64,000 bases of DNA from Lojkania enalia (taxonomy: Eukaryota; Ascomycota; Dothideomycetes; Pleosporales): contig ML986660.1 in NCBI GenBank assembly GCA_010094045.1, positions 1-64,000 on the forward strand, written 5' to 3'. Under the pieces are notes generated by a model that was not told the origin of the DNA, did not search any database, and saw nothing but the letters and a program-made list of their open reading frames with translations. The stretch's first letter is position 1. Each line of letters starts with the position of its first letter. Positions 11,515 through 23,154 of the stretch are shown piece by piece. Made by a program: the position numbers and the translations under genes.

Positions 11515-12456
11515 GACGAAACTTAAGATTCCGAGGCGTCTTTAGAGAGGTTCGAAGGGCTTGAAGGAAAATGAGGTAGCAAAGTTATAGAAGAAGTGAA
11601 CACTAACTGGGATGTTGCTGCACTAAAGATACGCACTTATCCTGAATAAATATTGCTAGCATTCGGGTACAAGTCTGCTTCTAATTAGATGCTCGACTTC
11701 GGAAGCACAGATTCACTCATGAGGTCATCAGTAGATGACACTGACACGTGGACAGGTGAATCCTAAGCAAGGATGAAGAAAAGCTCGATAAGAAGGCGTG
11801 TGACCTAGCTTTCTACATAAAAATAACCGAGTGATTATATAAGTGTAGAAACCCTGAGTATCGTTAATTATTTGCAATATGCTCTTGTATAGAAGGTACC
11901 GTAATTATCTAATGTATAAAGCTAAAGGAATTTCTTTTAAAAGTAGGGAAGGCCTCAGAATCTAGTATGCTTCGTGAAACGGCTGTGCAATCTCATAGCG
12001 GGGCACGCGGGGTTTCTCTATGCTTATCGATAATAGGGTCAATGAGTTCCAAGTTACTACCAACTTCACTCTTGTCAGGATCTAAAAATCATGTTAATAA
12101 CTGGATGGTGAAACATCCTTGATAAACGACCAATTTCATAAGGCTATGCCGGATATTGCATGTTACCTAGGAGGCACAAATCCCACAATCACGTGACTTA
12201 ACTCTCATTAGATTTTACTACGTATAACAATTAATAGTCCTAATATTTCTAATCTTAAACACACGATTATTTTAATAAGTCATGTGCAATGGCAAGGCTC
12301 ATCTGTTTGCGGCCGAGTCAACGAGAGCCTGTCCAATTCTACTCCTTGCGTGCCTCTTGCTCGCGCTTCGTACAACCCCAAGTGCTCAGATAAAAAGAAG
12401 CCTATTACAGATGCTAAGTGAAGACTCTCATCAAAATTTAAATTCTATTAAGCATT
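11515..12456. other. Intergenic, AT-rich
   Basis: Nearly 1 kb of AT-rich sequence upstream of DUG3. No gene or repeat unit is recognised. Confidence 0.5.
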
Positions 12457-12660
12457 ATGACCTCCTATGCATCCCAAAACCTATCTACATCCACATACCC
12501 TATCCCACCACCACCACTAGCGTACACGCCTGCCTCAACTCTCCACTCGAACTTCTCTTACGACACGATAAAATATTCCGGCCAAAATTATCCCCAAAAT
12601 TATAGCGCATCCTGTAGCTACTATAATCCATCTGGATCCTACAGTACAAGTTGCAGCTAG
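12457..12660 (+). CDS. Possible small Tyr/Ser/Pro-rich protein
   Basis: A 67-residue ORF starting MTSYASQNLSTSTYPIPPPP and ending GSYSTSCS. It is strongly biased to Ser, Tyr and Pro (about half of residues), lacks a signal peptide and has no domain. The PIPPPP.AYT stretch loosely resembles PITPPPPTYT in the small membrane protein at 8107, so it could be a truncated relative without the transmembrane tail. It may be a chance ORF in a compositionally biased stretch. Confidence 0.25.
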   Translation: MTSYASQNLSTSTYPIPPPPLAYTPASTLHSNFSYDTIKYSGQNYPQNYSASCSYYNPSGSYSTSCS

Positions 12661-12972
12661 CCCCTTCCCTCCGGCTTCCTTAAACAATTATGAATTAGGC
12701 TAGGGGACTCAATCAAATCCTAGCTATACCTCCTTTTGGTGGGTATTTTTGGGGTCAATTTTTGGTCCGTTATAATTAAATTTTCAGAATAAGCTTCACG
12801 GGAATTCATGGATTAAAAAAAAAAAAAAAACTGGGGGAGTAGGTGAAAGACTGGTTCGATGGATTCGGATTGAGGCTGGGACGAGAGGAACGCCATGGCC
12901 TGACATGGATTAGAATTAGTCTGGACAAAGGAGTCATTTCGGATACGCTTGAATCGTTCCAGTGCTAAATAT
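12661..12972. other. Spacer with A-tract
   Basis: Short intergenic stretch with a run of 16 A at 12815-12830. It contains the 3' flank of the FAD monooxygenase gene. Confidence 0.45.
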
Positions 12973-14435
12973 CTAAGACTGTGCCGTTTCCTCCCCTCGC
13001 CACAACAGCATAGCAGCGACCTCTTTCTCAGCATCATATCCGTATAGCCATGGTTGTACAACCGGACATGTCCATCTCGAAGGAAAAGCACCAACCAATT
13101 CTTTTCCCAGCTGACGTAGAAATAATGCATCTCTCGCTTCTTGCTCGGACCCATCCCGCATATGAAAGTCTTTCCTTTGCTTAAATGTCTCTCGAGCAAT
13201 CGCTTCGCCTCTTGCTTTCCTCAACTTCTGGAACAGTCGCAATGTTTTAGGTAACTGATGCTTCGACTTGAAATGTGGCAGCGCTAGAAGAAGACCAAGG
13301 ACTGCCCCGTCTTCAATGGATGAGTTGGCGCCTTGGGCTAGATAAGGAAGCATTGGGTGGCATGAGTCGCCGACGAGGACTAAGTTTGATTGATCATTTA
13401 TCCAAGACTCCATTTCGGCTCTGTGCATGAGTTTCCATTTGTCGACTCTGTCCACATGTTCGAGAAGCTGTGTAAGACTGCGGTCGTTAGCCATTAGGAC
13501 CGTACTATAGGACTCGACGAACTGCATGAATAGTGAAGGAAACTAACACCGGATCCCACCCCTCAAACCAAGCTCTCATTTCCTCCAAATTGCCTTCAAC
13601 TCTCGCCACACTGTCAGGTAAATCATCTGGAACCAGCAGAACGACATTGTACATTGTTCCGCCACGCATACTATAGGCTACCACATGCGAATCTGGCCCG
13701 GCCCAGAATCTGACTCCCGGTTCCTGAACCATTTTCCTTAGTTTAGGATCCTCGATCTGCTTCAGCTGTAGGACGATCCTAAACGCCAGATCACCGGTCG
13801 GCAGGGGTGAGTCTTTCCGTCCCAAAAAGACCGATCGTGTGGTCGACCACAGCCCATCGGCGCCAATGATCAGATCAGCTTCATACGTTTTCCAGGCTTC
13901 GGTTGTCACACTGGCTCTCTTTTGCTGTCCCTCCCCTACGTCGAAATCTAGATCCACAACCCTTGCACTCAACACAACTTTAACACCCAACTCTTCTGCT
14001 TTTCTCACAAGAGCTTGCTGCAAATCCACCCGATGGCAATCCGAGAACGGGGCATTGTACTTCCGACGGTTGTTCTTATCAAAGTGATCTTCGTGTGCGA
14101 GAATTCTGCCTTTGTAGTTGTATACCGTGCAAGTGGTAGGCTCGCAGAGTCCTCTTATAGTATCGTACACTCCCCACTTCAGAAGGAGGCGTGTTGCGTT
14201 AGGTGTTAATTGTAGACCAGCACCAATCTAGAGGACGATCAATTGGATGATGATAAGAGAGCGTCGTAGCGCATAGGAAATGAAGGGAGAGGGGAGTCAA
14301 AATGGAAAATACCTCGGCAAGCTCCTTTGCACTCTCCAGCACCGTAACTCTGTGACCCGACAGTGCGCATTGTATTGAAGCTGCGAGACCGGAGAGACCA
14401 GCGCCGATGATCAAAATATCGAGCTCTTTCGACAT
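12973..14435 (-). CDS. FAD-dependent monooxygenase (salicylate hydroxylase-like)
   Basis: Group A flavoprotein aromatic hydroxylase family. Three exons, 14435-14313, 14227-13548 and 13477-12973, joined through introns of 85 bp (GTATTT to CTCTAG) and 70 bp (GTTAGT to CGCAG, branch GCTAAC), give 435 residues. All three family fingerprints are present: the dinucleotide-binding GAGLSG with a following acidic E at the end of the second strand (residues about 10-35), the DG motif LIIGADGLWSTTRS, and the GD motif VLVGDSCHPMLPYLAQGANS. Such enzymes use FAD and NAD(P)H to hydroxylate aromatic acids or secondary metabolites, typically in the cytosol. The second donor is GTTAGT, the least certain junction, but it is the one that keeps the frame and the WDP-to-LLEHVDRVDKWKL continuity. 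Substrate cannot be read from sequence; it stands 12 kb from the terpenoid-type genes, so membership there is unlikely. Confidence 0.9.
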
Positions 14436-15115
14436 TGATCTGAATTTGTCTCAAATGTCCAAGATGATGGGTGGATACCATGGGCTTATGTAGATGCGCA
14501 TAAATAAAGTTGCCTCGTCATTTGTGGTACCGGGTGATGTGGAGCCGCATCGGGACGACGAATGTCGGTAGAGAACTGGCAAGACATCCCAACTCGGCTC
14601 CGCGCGAGCGTGATACCGACGCATGGTCCGAAATAATGTGAAATTGGAATGCATGTGAACAAGGTACACATGCATGCGCTGCTCCTCAGTGCCACACTGT
14701 AGGTAGGTGAGGGACAGTACAGGATGCGGGGAACCTAGAGCCATCCGTAGCTTCATGAGTGGTCGAACGACCATCCGAATCTAGTAATAAGCCCAAAGCA
14801 AGCTTGATGTATGGATGAAAATCACTTCATGCGTGACGGTGAACGGAAATACATAGCCAACATCCAAACCCCAAGCCGACAGGACAGAAATACCTGGGCA
14901 GGTATCTGGCCGAGCGCCTCCAACGCCGTCCTCTGTCCCACAAATGCTGAATCGAGTATCGAACTCGTGAGGCTAGAATAAGAATAGCCAGATCCCCCAA
15001 CCAACCAAAAACGCCATAATTCGTAAACAAGGACCATATACAGACCCAGATTGTGTCATACTCATGTCCCAAAATGCGTCCTATCATATCCAACATCCCG
15101 CTAAACTGGCTCAAT
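14436..15115. other. Intergenic spacer
   Basis: Two overlapping antisense ORFs are present but show no family features. The left part should contain the promoter of the FAD monooxygenase, the right part the 3' flank of the SAP-like protein gene. Confidence 0.5.
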
Positions 15116-16218
15116 CTACTTCTTGAGAGCAGCATCGTACAGACTAACCAACATGCCAACGGCAGCACTGATTAAAAGACCAGGATATTCGCCAGGAACG
15201 CTCGAAGCGACCGTGTGGACGGTGTACTTTGAGAAGGGACCCCACGCCTTAGCGGGAGCACCAAAGGCGGAATACGCAAGCAGAGCCTTCACAATATTGA
15301 AAGTTAGAGGATCAACATGGTACTGCTTGCTCAACGATTTGTGACGCGTGTTCGATCGCAGGGTCAGATTGAAAAAGTATGAGGCTGCGAGAGGAAGCAT
15401 CCAGCTTGTCAAGGACCACAACATAGCCGGGGCCCAGAACCCGCTTGTTAAAAGTAGCTGCATGTTTGGAAGAGGGAGATTTCGATACTCGTCAGGCAGC
15501 TGGGTTTGTTTGGGAATTTCCACGTTGATAGTCTCCAATGTATTCCACTCGAGGCCTGCGCCTTCGACAAAAAGTAGGAGAAGTTGAATAACAACGACGG
15601 AGCTCGCATTTTCCCGGACAATCTCAATGAACTCGTCAATGTACGTCTTTTGCCACAATTCGCTAGCCTTGGTCTTTGCAGCTTGGAACGACTGATCAGC
15701 AAGCTCCGCGACCTGAGCTGGCGATGCGGGAAGGTCAACGTTGGAGACGCGCGAGGCTACGCGGGAGGAGATTGTACGCGGAGTCCGCGCTACAAGCGCC
15801 TTGTCAGGCGTAGGCTCCTCGCTGTAGCACAGTCAGATAGGCGCGTAACGCGTGGGTAAACAGACAGACTTACGAGTCCGCATTCTCCAGAAGCTTGGAG
15901 GTGGTGCGCCGGCGCGTTTTGGTGACGGCGAGTGCCTCGGACGGTGAGCCGCGATCGCGCTTTACGGGCGAGCCGGTGCGCTTGTAGAAATCGCGAAAGT
16001 CGGACTGCTTCCCGTATGTGCTCTCGTTGCTTTCGAGGTGCTCGTACAGGAGCTCGACGAGATCGTCCTTCAAAAGACTTTCGGCACTGTGCAAACGGCA
16101 CGTTAGGGACTCTACTTTGCGCGGAACAAGGGCGCAATACATACTCGGGCAGGTTGGCACGCTGGGCGAGCTCTATCAACTCGCCTTTACGCTTGCGCTG
16201 GAGCCAGGATGAGGACAT
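15116..16218 (-). CDS. SAP/HeH-like domain membrane protein, possible nuclear envelope protein
   Basis: Three exons, 16218-16145, 16086-15874 and 15821-15116, joined by introns of 58 bp (GTATGT to CACAG) and 52 bp (GTAAGT to CTACAG), give 330 residues. The N-terminus WLQRKRKGELIELAQRANLP followed by LLKDDLVELLYEHLE has the helix-extension-helix pattern of SAP/HeH domains, which bind DNA in inner nuclear membrane proteins. A basic, Ser/Thr-rich linker (KRDRGSPSEALAVTKTRRRTTSK) follows. The second half has about three hydrophobic helices (VVVIQLLLLFVEG, GFWAPAMLWSLTSWMLPLAASYFF, PGLLISAAVGMLVSLY). I recognise this as a conserved fungal architecture but not by a gene name; nuclear-envelope location is inference from the domain pair. 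It is transcribed divergently from the mitochondrial carrier gene across about 630 bp. Confidence 0.85.
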
Positions 16219-16845
16219 GATGTGTGGTACGGCTACGGTCGCGTGAGCTCGGCGATTCTAGATACGTATGCTGTGAAAGGATATCCGCGGAGCGCGAGGG
16301 GATTGCGTGGGTGGACGTGAGGTGGAGAATGCAGAGAAGTTCGGAAAATAAGATGGCTGGACTACGGATGTAAACAAGACCTCACCTGGGCAGGCGGCTG
16401 GGTGAGCTGCACGTGATGCAACTCGGCGCTAGGCCCGAAGTGGCCTCGGCCGAGACAGATGCGCCCGGGGACATGCAGCGAGAGTACAGGACTGGATGAT
16501 GTCTATATGGGCGGACATTGTTGCAGCTAATGTGCTCTGTCTCAGTCCCAGCCATTGTAACTTTTTGGCGTCCTGATCCCCGCCCGCCTTGTCTGCCCGA
16601 GTCTTAGGCCATCTACTGGTCCCTTCTCCGCCGTCGTGCGCCCTGCAGGGTTCGCTGCGGCTCTCCCGCGCTTGGCCGAAATTTTGCGAGCACTGCCCGA
16701 CCTAGCATTGCATCGCAAACACCACCGCACGTCGCTCTTTGATTGCTGTCGCTCCCTTGCCTGCCTCGTAGACGTTGTCTATTGCATAGTCTCATTTCTT
16801 TCCTAATTGAGCAAGCGCAGCCCCTGCTGTTTCTGCTGGACGCTC
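16219..16845. promoter_or_regulatory. Divergent promoter between SAP-like gene and MME1
   Basis: A 627-bp GC-rich spacer between two divergently transcribed genes. No TATA box stands out; a CpG-rich, TATA-less bidirectional promoter is the plain reading. Pyrimidine-rich tracts precede the carrier start codon. Confidence 0.45.
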
Positions 16846-18193
16846 ATGGTTTTTGCCCGCGTGGCCAACTTGTTCACCACCAAAACCCCAGGCAATCACT
16901 TGGTAGACGATGGATGCCGAGACGGTGCATTTGCGATGGACAAGGCGGGAGAGCTACCAGTGGTCCCAAGCGCCCCGGCGGTCGAGCAGGAGGTAGACCA
17001 CGAAGCAGCGCGGCCGCCCTACATCCATGTGTGTTGAGCATCTCTCTCTCTCGGGGTGACAACGCTCGCAGAATTTCCGCTGACAGTGCGACGTAGGCAA
17101 TGCTCGCTGGAGGCATTGGCGGCACGACGGGTGACATGTTGATGCATTCGCTGGACACCGTCAAGACACGCCAGCAGGGCGATCCCCACATGCCCCCAAA
17201 GTATACATCGTTGGGGAACACTTACTATACAATATGGCGGCAAGAGGGCATAAGAAGAGGCTTGTATGGCGGCGTGCAGCCAGCGTTTCTGGGATCTTTT
17301 TCGGGGACAGTGCTCTTCTTCGGGACGTATGAATGGAGCAAGCGTTTAATGATCGACTTCGGCATCGCGCCCTCCATCTCGTATTTCACTGCCGGTATGT
17401 CTCACGGATCTAAATCCAATGGGAGTGGGTACTGACCATGCGCACAGGGCTGATTGCTGATCTCGCTGCTGCCCCCGCCTATGTCCCCTCCGAGGTCCTA
17501 AAAACCCGCCTTCAGCTTCAAGGTCGTCACAACAACCCCTTCTTCAATTCCGGTTACAATTACCGCTCCACCATTGACGCTGCCCGCACCATCACCCGGA
17601 CAGAAGGATTTGGCGCCCTTTTCTACGGGTACAAAGCAACGCTCTGGCGCGATCTACCTTTCTCTGCTTTACAGTTCGCCTTCTATGAAGAGGAACGAGG
17701 ATGGGCCAAGCGGTATATGGGGTCGAATAATATTGGGCTGCCATTGGAGATTTTGACAGCAGCAAGCGCTGGAGGGATGGCCGGTGTCATCACATGTCCC
17801 TTGGATGTAGTCAAGACGCGCGTGCAGACACAGCACAACGAGAGTCCCTCAGTTTCTACGAACCTACCGAAAGCGGCACAGCTATCACCCTCAAACTCTT
17901 CAAAACACCCCTCGCAGAAACCCGGGAAGCCCCCTCCTCAGAATAGACTCATCTCCACTTCGTCCCCCTCGACGGCTTTACGAAACCATGGCGCAGCAAC
18001 ACTTGATACCTCCTCTGTCATTACAGGCTTACGGATCTTATACAAGACGGAAGGCATATCAGGGTGGTTCCGGGGTGTGGGCCCGCGATTCGTTTGGACC
18101 TCGGTCCAATCCGGGACAATGTTGGTGCTGTACCAAACTCTCCTACGGTGGTTCGAGCAGCATCCCCTTGTGAAGTTAGGAAATGAGTTGTAA
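16846..18193 (+). CDS. MME1: Mitochondrial carrier, Mg2+ exporter-type (MME1 family)
   Basis: Inner-membrane solute carrier. Three exons, 16846-17028, 17097-17394 and 17448-18193, joined by 68-bp (GTGTGT to ACGTAG) and 53-bp (GTATGT to CACAG) introns, give 408 residues. Three carrier signatures appear in order: HSLDTVKTR, VPSEVLKTRLQ and CPLDVVKTRVQ. The surrounding blocks GGIGGTTGD, WRQEGIRRGLYGG, LQGRHNNPFF.SGYNY, GYKATLWRDLPFSALQFAFYE and GVGPRFVWTSVQS match yeast YMR166C (Mme1p), reported to export magnesium from mitochondria. As in yeast, a poorly conserved insert of roughly 60 residues lies after the third signature. The ATG at 16846 is the first in frame; the preceding in-frame codons begin from a non-ATG. 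The first exon is short and low in conservation, so the exact start is the weakest point. Confidence 0.92.
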
Positions 18194-19869
18194 TATATGT
18201 ATGATAGGTGGCACTTGGGCACGACGAATAGATGCATTGCTGGCGTTTTTGGGAAGCATGTTGGCTGGCTTGAATGCTGGTGATACCATAGAAACTTAGA
18301 ATTCGGAATATCTCAGACTCTGCAACATCAATCTTCTAGTTCCGTTCGCTATGTGAATGTTAAGACGCTGGTATGGCGGGAGCGGAAGGTAGACAAAATC
18401 GCCGAGGAGATGGACTCACGTCTTTGAATGCTAGCAGCTAAACAGCATTCGGTATGAGAATGATGGACTTTATCGCTACAAAATATTTACCTTTCAAAAA
18501 ATTCTCTGTCATTTCATATCCTTCTAATGCATTGTTACTAAATGTTTAAGCACGGTCTCCCCCTCCGCCTTCGCTTCCCCATATTTCAGTAATATTTGAT
18601 AACTCACTCAGTTTGAGAGAAGTCGAGGTAGGGCACATTATGCGCAAATAGGCCGGCCCTCTAAAGGCATCATGTCGTTGACCACATGTCCGGGGGTCTC
18701 CTTGGTCTAGCTCTGAAGCTAGTCATGGCGCAACATGGAAAAGGATATAATAAGGACTTAGATCCGTGATTACGGCCTTGGGTATTCTAGGCGTTTGAGC
18801 CTAGGGAATAGGTCTAGAATCTATAAGAAATATGAATTGTGTACGAAGATACTCTGGCGTCCGGAGGTTATACTACACTTCATGATTTCCATCGCTAGTG
18901 TTTGCGTATCCTAGTAGTTGAAATAAATACGGTATTCGAGGTGTTGATCTAGATTTCTCCAAGGTTTCAAAACCTTGTATTCAATAGTATGAGTATCGGA
19001 TCGGGTCTATATATGGCGAGATTCGCTGGGAAATGGCTTTGATTTCCGACTAAAACACGAACTATTAACAGAGTATTAAGTCCACAAAAGAATTTTGCTC
19101 CAGCGATATTGTTTCCCAGTGGCCATTGTACTTTTTTTCCGTATCCTTGTAAGACGGCTTTCCAGTGGTTAAGGCAATAAGCTTCTGTCACTGCAATAGG
19201 TAGCTTTGAGGACGCACCAAAGAATCAAAGCCGAGAATACGAGTTGAACTTAAAAATTGATGATCTAGCCATGTTATGAGAACATGATATGGTGCTTAAT
19301 CATCCCTGCTTCTATGTATTGAACCTACTTAGCTACAAAGGGAAGTCATGGTCGGAGGGTTACCAGTGTTAACTTTGCTTCCGACGAACGACAATTTAGG
19401 AATGGGCTTCAGACAACAACATCGCAGTGATCCCACATTAGTGCGTGGCAGTAAAAGTGCAGCCTCGATTTAGACATGGCGATAAACATTTTTCTTTTCT
19501 TTTTTTTTTTCTTTCCCTTAATGCCTCCTGGGTTTTACTATTTTTGAGTGCATTTCAGCTTCAATTTTCCCGTTAGTCCTGCATGTGGTCCTAAGGTCAG
19601 CATCGAAGAATCGGGAAAGAGGTGGAGCGGGAACGATAGTAGCAAAAACCTAGATTATCACAGGGGGCACTAATTAAAACCCTTCTGGTAAAGATGCGGA
19701 TGGATAGGTCATTGAGAATGGGTCGCTCATATGCCAGGGCTAAGCTCAGGGCAAGAGTACTAAAATCTATGTCTAGCGACCCGGAAAAATAACAAGAGCA
19801 TAACTTTTTTCTTTCCAGCGACCTGGATCATGGAGATTAATTCATCGTGGACTCCATCAGTAAGTGATG
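18194..19869. other. Gene-free AT-rich stretch
   Basis: About 1.7 kb with no supportable gene. Short ORFs (such as - strand 18967-19191) have no partners. A T-rich tract lies at about 19491-19512. The stretch leads into a decayed MFS transporter and shares its AT-rich, stop-dense character. Confidence 0.5.
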
Positions 19870-20930
19870 ATATACTGAACCCTTGCAGCTGGTCTATTAA
19901 TTCTCACCCAAAGGTGGGTAGGCGCCGCGGCGTTAGCGGCCAATTCGCAAGCTGGCAGAGAGTTTCACGTTAGTCAGACTGCAGAAACTTGATCAACGGT
20001 AATGCACTTCTATGGTTTTGGATCTGGTTGTCTTTTCGCAGGACCCTTACCCGAAACTATTGGTCGGAATCCGACGTACTTAGCATCGATCTTTTGCTAC
20101 CTCTTGTCTTGGGATCCCCCACGACTCCGAGTTTTGGTGGATAGCATTTCTCTTTTTTCCCGAGACAAATCGTCCAATCCTCCTTGAATGGAAAATGAAA
20201 CATCTTCGCCGTGTTACTGGTGACAAACGATACGTATTCAAACACGCCGAAAAGGCATCCTTCTAGATTCGCCTGCACCAGATTCTCCTGATGCCTGCGG
20301 TCTTCTTTGTCATAGAGTGTAGTCGCCGTAATAGGCGGGTTTCTTATTTTGCTGTATATTCTTCTCTTCAGTTTCCTCTCTATGTTCGACTAAGGTCTTA
20401 AGAATACATATTAGCTGTCTTTTGGCTTCACATGGTTGTGCTTCACATCGACAATAGTTGGAGAGATAACATTCACTACCTACGCCCCTAGACTATATAG
20501 CTAAGCACAACACCACACCGAATTCGTTCAAAGCGCTCAAATAGTACTATAATTCCGGCTCTGGCCAGCTATAGGCCCTATAACTCTCCTCCCAATTTCG
20601 CTTTTTTGACTTGGCTGGACGGACTATGTCGACATATTTATATGGTTGGCGCTTGCAGCCTGTTTCACGCTCGGCATAGTCTTAATAGCTATGTAGGTTA
20701 GCGCATATAAGTACACTATCGATGGCTATGCCGATCACGCAGCTGTGGCGTTAGCGAGCCCCACGATGGCGCCATATCTAATAGCCGACCGTATTGTAAT
20801 GACTATAAGAATTGGGATGCATTAGACGATGACATTACTTGGCTGCACTGCTGTCACCCTCAATCTAGGATTGTTCTTGTTGTATTATTTTGACTAGCGG
20901 TTACGGAAATGAGTTTATTATCCGAGACGC
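19870..20930 (+). pseudogene. Decayed DHA1-type MFS transporter
   Basis: Pieces of one major-facilitator drug:H+ antiporter can be read in order in shifting + frames. From about 19949-20105: FHVSQTAET then, after a stop, GFGSGCLFAGPLPETIGRN. From about 20129-20266: WWIAFLFF then PETNRPILLEWKMKHLRRV, the central loop of the family. From 20319: VVAVIGGFLILLYILLFSF, matching TM7. From about 20570: a GPITLLPISLF, stop, LGW stretch, then YVDIFIWLALAACFTLGI, then after another stop YTIDGYADHAAVALASPT, the C-terminal domain signature. From about 20840: LLGCTAVTLNLGLFLLYYF ending near RLRK. TM3-TM4 appear deleted and at least four frameshifts and several stops separate the pieces. Some stops fit TGG to TGA or CAG to TAG changes expected of RIP, but frameshifts show general decay too. 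No function is possible. Confidence 0.75.
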
Positions 20931-21313
20931 AATGTTAAAAGGCGCGTAGGTACCAATGTATGATACAGTCGTTGTATTTGAAATTTAATCGTCGAATTGT
21001 AAGCACTCTATTAACTATAAGGCAAGAATGGAGAGAATGGTAGGGTTCGGTAATTCATTTGTTATCTCGCTGAATATTTATAGCTACTAACTTGTACGAC
21101 CATTCCGTATCAATTTCTATGTAGATTGAGTTCAATAGTCAAATTAAACCAGTAATATTGTCCGCTATCATAGACAGAGTTGGAGCGAAGTAGAACATGG
21201 AGCTATTGGCTTGAAGTAATGAATGTCCTTAGATATAGCTGTGCAACAATATCACATGTACATCATACAATGATATAGTACTATAGCTAAAAGTAACCGA
21301 GGGCTACGTTCGC
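20931..21313. other. AT-rich spacer
   Basis: Nothing coding or structural seen between the transporter relic and the Tyr/Asp-rich ORF. Confidence 0.45.
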
Positions 21314-21586
21314 CTAGCAGTCGTACGAAGCACGTGCCTCTCCGTCGCAATACTCGTTCCTTACTATGCTAAGTTCATAATTTAAGTAGTCCCACGGTAC
21401 GACTTCATCTTCGTGACTAAAATCATCATCTTCATAGCCGCAGTAGCCGTAATCTACGTAGCTATAGTGGTTTCCCCCAAACTCCGGATCGTAATCAACG
21501 TCGCCAGCGAAATAGTCTAGATATTCCTGGGGTTCCATATAACAGGGGCCGATGCGTAGATAATCCCCCCAAAGGTAATAGCTCAT
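21314..21586 (-). CDS. Possible small Tyr/Asp/Glu-rich protein
   Basis: An uninterrupted 90-residue ORF in a decayed AT-rich neighbourhood. It has 16 Tyr and a strong excess of Asp and Glu, with local repeats of a Tyr-X-Asp/Gly-Tyr kind (HYSYVDYGYCGYEDDDF, DYFAGDVDYDPEF). There is no signal peptide, no membrane helix and no domain I know; the predicted charge is strongly negative. Alternation of codons TAC/TAT with GAC/GAT means a simple base bias (RTAG/ATC-rich antisense) could produce it by chance. It could also be an orphan gene or a relic exon. Function unknown. Confidence 0.3.
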   Translation of the reverse strand: MSYYLWGDYLRIGPCYMEPQEYLDYFAGDVDYDPEFGGNHYSYVDYGYCGYEDDDFSHEDEVVPWDYLNYELSIVRNEYCDGEARASYDC

Positions 21587-22626
21587 TTTAAATATAAATG
21601 TACCCTTCGAAGTTGAGGACGGATATCTAAGATATGGGTAAGTGTTAGCTGTAAGTGCGCAGCATTCCGGTTTTTTGAGGAGAAATGTGGGAGCAAAAGT
21701 TCATGAATAGGAGTACGATAGTGGCGTTTATATTGTCTTCGTCAACTAAATGACGTGCATGCAGCCAGGTTTGATATCGCGTTTCGCGGATGTTGGCACA
21801 TAAACTGCAATGCTTAGCCGACAGCGGATGAAGTAGCCTAGCCTACCTTGCATTCGTATGTTACGAATTTCAAATTCGAAGACTAGCCATATTTCAATAA
21901 TATTGAAAGTAGTGGTTTAGAAGAGAGGTTGTCTAACCACGGAATTGTTCATTTCATGAATTATCGCGGTCACACTCTAACACCCTTCGATTTTCTAATT
22001 CGTACAACATGAATTGTTTCTCTATTTTCCTACAGATTCCCGTAATGAGCTCTCAATATATTCACTGCATGACGATTATAGTTTTGTGGGTGCTATGCTT
22101 TAGACGTCACCCATTTGTATATCGCAACAAAAGGCGCAATAATACGACAAATACATGGACACTGCCCCTTCTCTACGGTAAATAGTCAAGGGGTTTCGAG
22201 CGCACGTGCTGAACTATCATGCTACATGGGATATTGGAATGAAACGGCGAGCTTGATACCGGTGTGAATGAGTGGTTGACGTTTATTCGCAACTCTGCGA
22301 TATGTGTTACAATTGAGATACGTCCTATCTCCCCGGAAGCCAGACTAGGCTTGAAGGACATTAAATTTGAGGAAGTGGAATAGAGTGTTGTTCGGGAAGA
22401 GCGTGCTATATTTTAAGGACATTTTTACATTAAAACGTCCGGTGTTTCCTACAATTAGAAGAGATTGAGACTATAATATGGAATAGGAGACTGGTGAGTC
22501 CGAAGTCGGGCGCAACTGCCTTACATATCTGGATACTACCGGATATCTCCGGAGGAATAGTGAGGCGACTCTCAACAGTCTCGACAGCAAAGATTTTGCA
22601 ACATCTCCGCAGGCCTTCAGAAGTCA
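21587..22626. other. Gene-free AT-rich stretch
   Basis: About 1 kb without a supportable gene; its right end is the promoter side of the GNAT gene. Confidence 0.5.
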
Positions 22627-23154
22627 ATGATGGCTAGCAAATCCGGTATAACGATAACCCAAGCTCGTTTCCCCGACGATCGGGATGTTGTTATGGCACT
22701 TTTTACAGAATATGCAAAGTCCCTAGGAATCGACCTCGCTTTTCAAAGCTTCGAATACGAACTTGCTTCATTACCTGGAAAATATGCGACAGGGAGTGGC
22801 GGCGCTCTTTACTTAGCATTCGCCTCGTCGCCTAATGCCAATTCCCCAGTCAAAGAAAGGCCCATTGGAGCCGCAATTGGCTGCGTGGCCTTGCGTGCAT
22901 TTAGACAACCTCTGGTCTGCGAGCTGAAGCGACTCTATATCATTCCTCAAAGTAGAGGACTTGGCGCTGGACGGAAACTCTTGGAGGCTGCTATTGAGAG
23001 AGCGAAGGAGATGGGATACAAGGAGATGTTGTTAGATACGTTGCCCGGTATGGCGGAAGCAAGGAAAATGTACAGATACTGTGGATTCGAGGAGGTGGAG
23101 AAGTACTATGAGAGTCCAATCGAGGATACTTCCTTCATGAAATTGAGGTTATGA
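22627..23154 (+). CDS. GNAT-family N-acetyltransferase
   Basis: Intronless 175-residue protein consisting of a single GNAT domain. The acetyl-CoA-binding motif A is clear: ELKRLYIIPQSRGLGAGRKLL (about residues 99-119) contains the Q-x-x-G-x-G core, followed by the helix EAAIERAKEMGYKEMLLDT and motif B-like MAEARKMYRYCGFEEV. This arrangement is that of small stand-alone GNAT enzymes related to bacterial MarR-associated and aminoglycoside-type acetyltransferases. Substrate is unknown. Two Met codons start the frame (MM); either may be used. The gene sits at the edge of the decayed stretch, with the MUS-30 remodeller on the same strand 380 bp downstream. Confidence 0.88.
   Translation: MMASKSGITITQARFPDDRDVVMALFTEYAKSLGIDLAFQSFEYELASLPGKYATGSGGALYLAFASSPNANSPVKERPIGAAIGCVALRAFRQPLVCELKRLYIIPQSRGLGAGRKLLEAAIERAKEMGYKEMLLDTLPGMAEARKMYRYCGFEEVEKYYESPIEDTSFMKLRL

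Noticed and set aside
12973..14435. FAD monooxygenase as part of the terpenoid cluster
   Set aside because: It lies about 12 kb away with several housekeeping genes between; proximity is too weak to include it.
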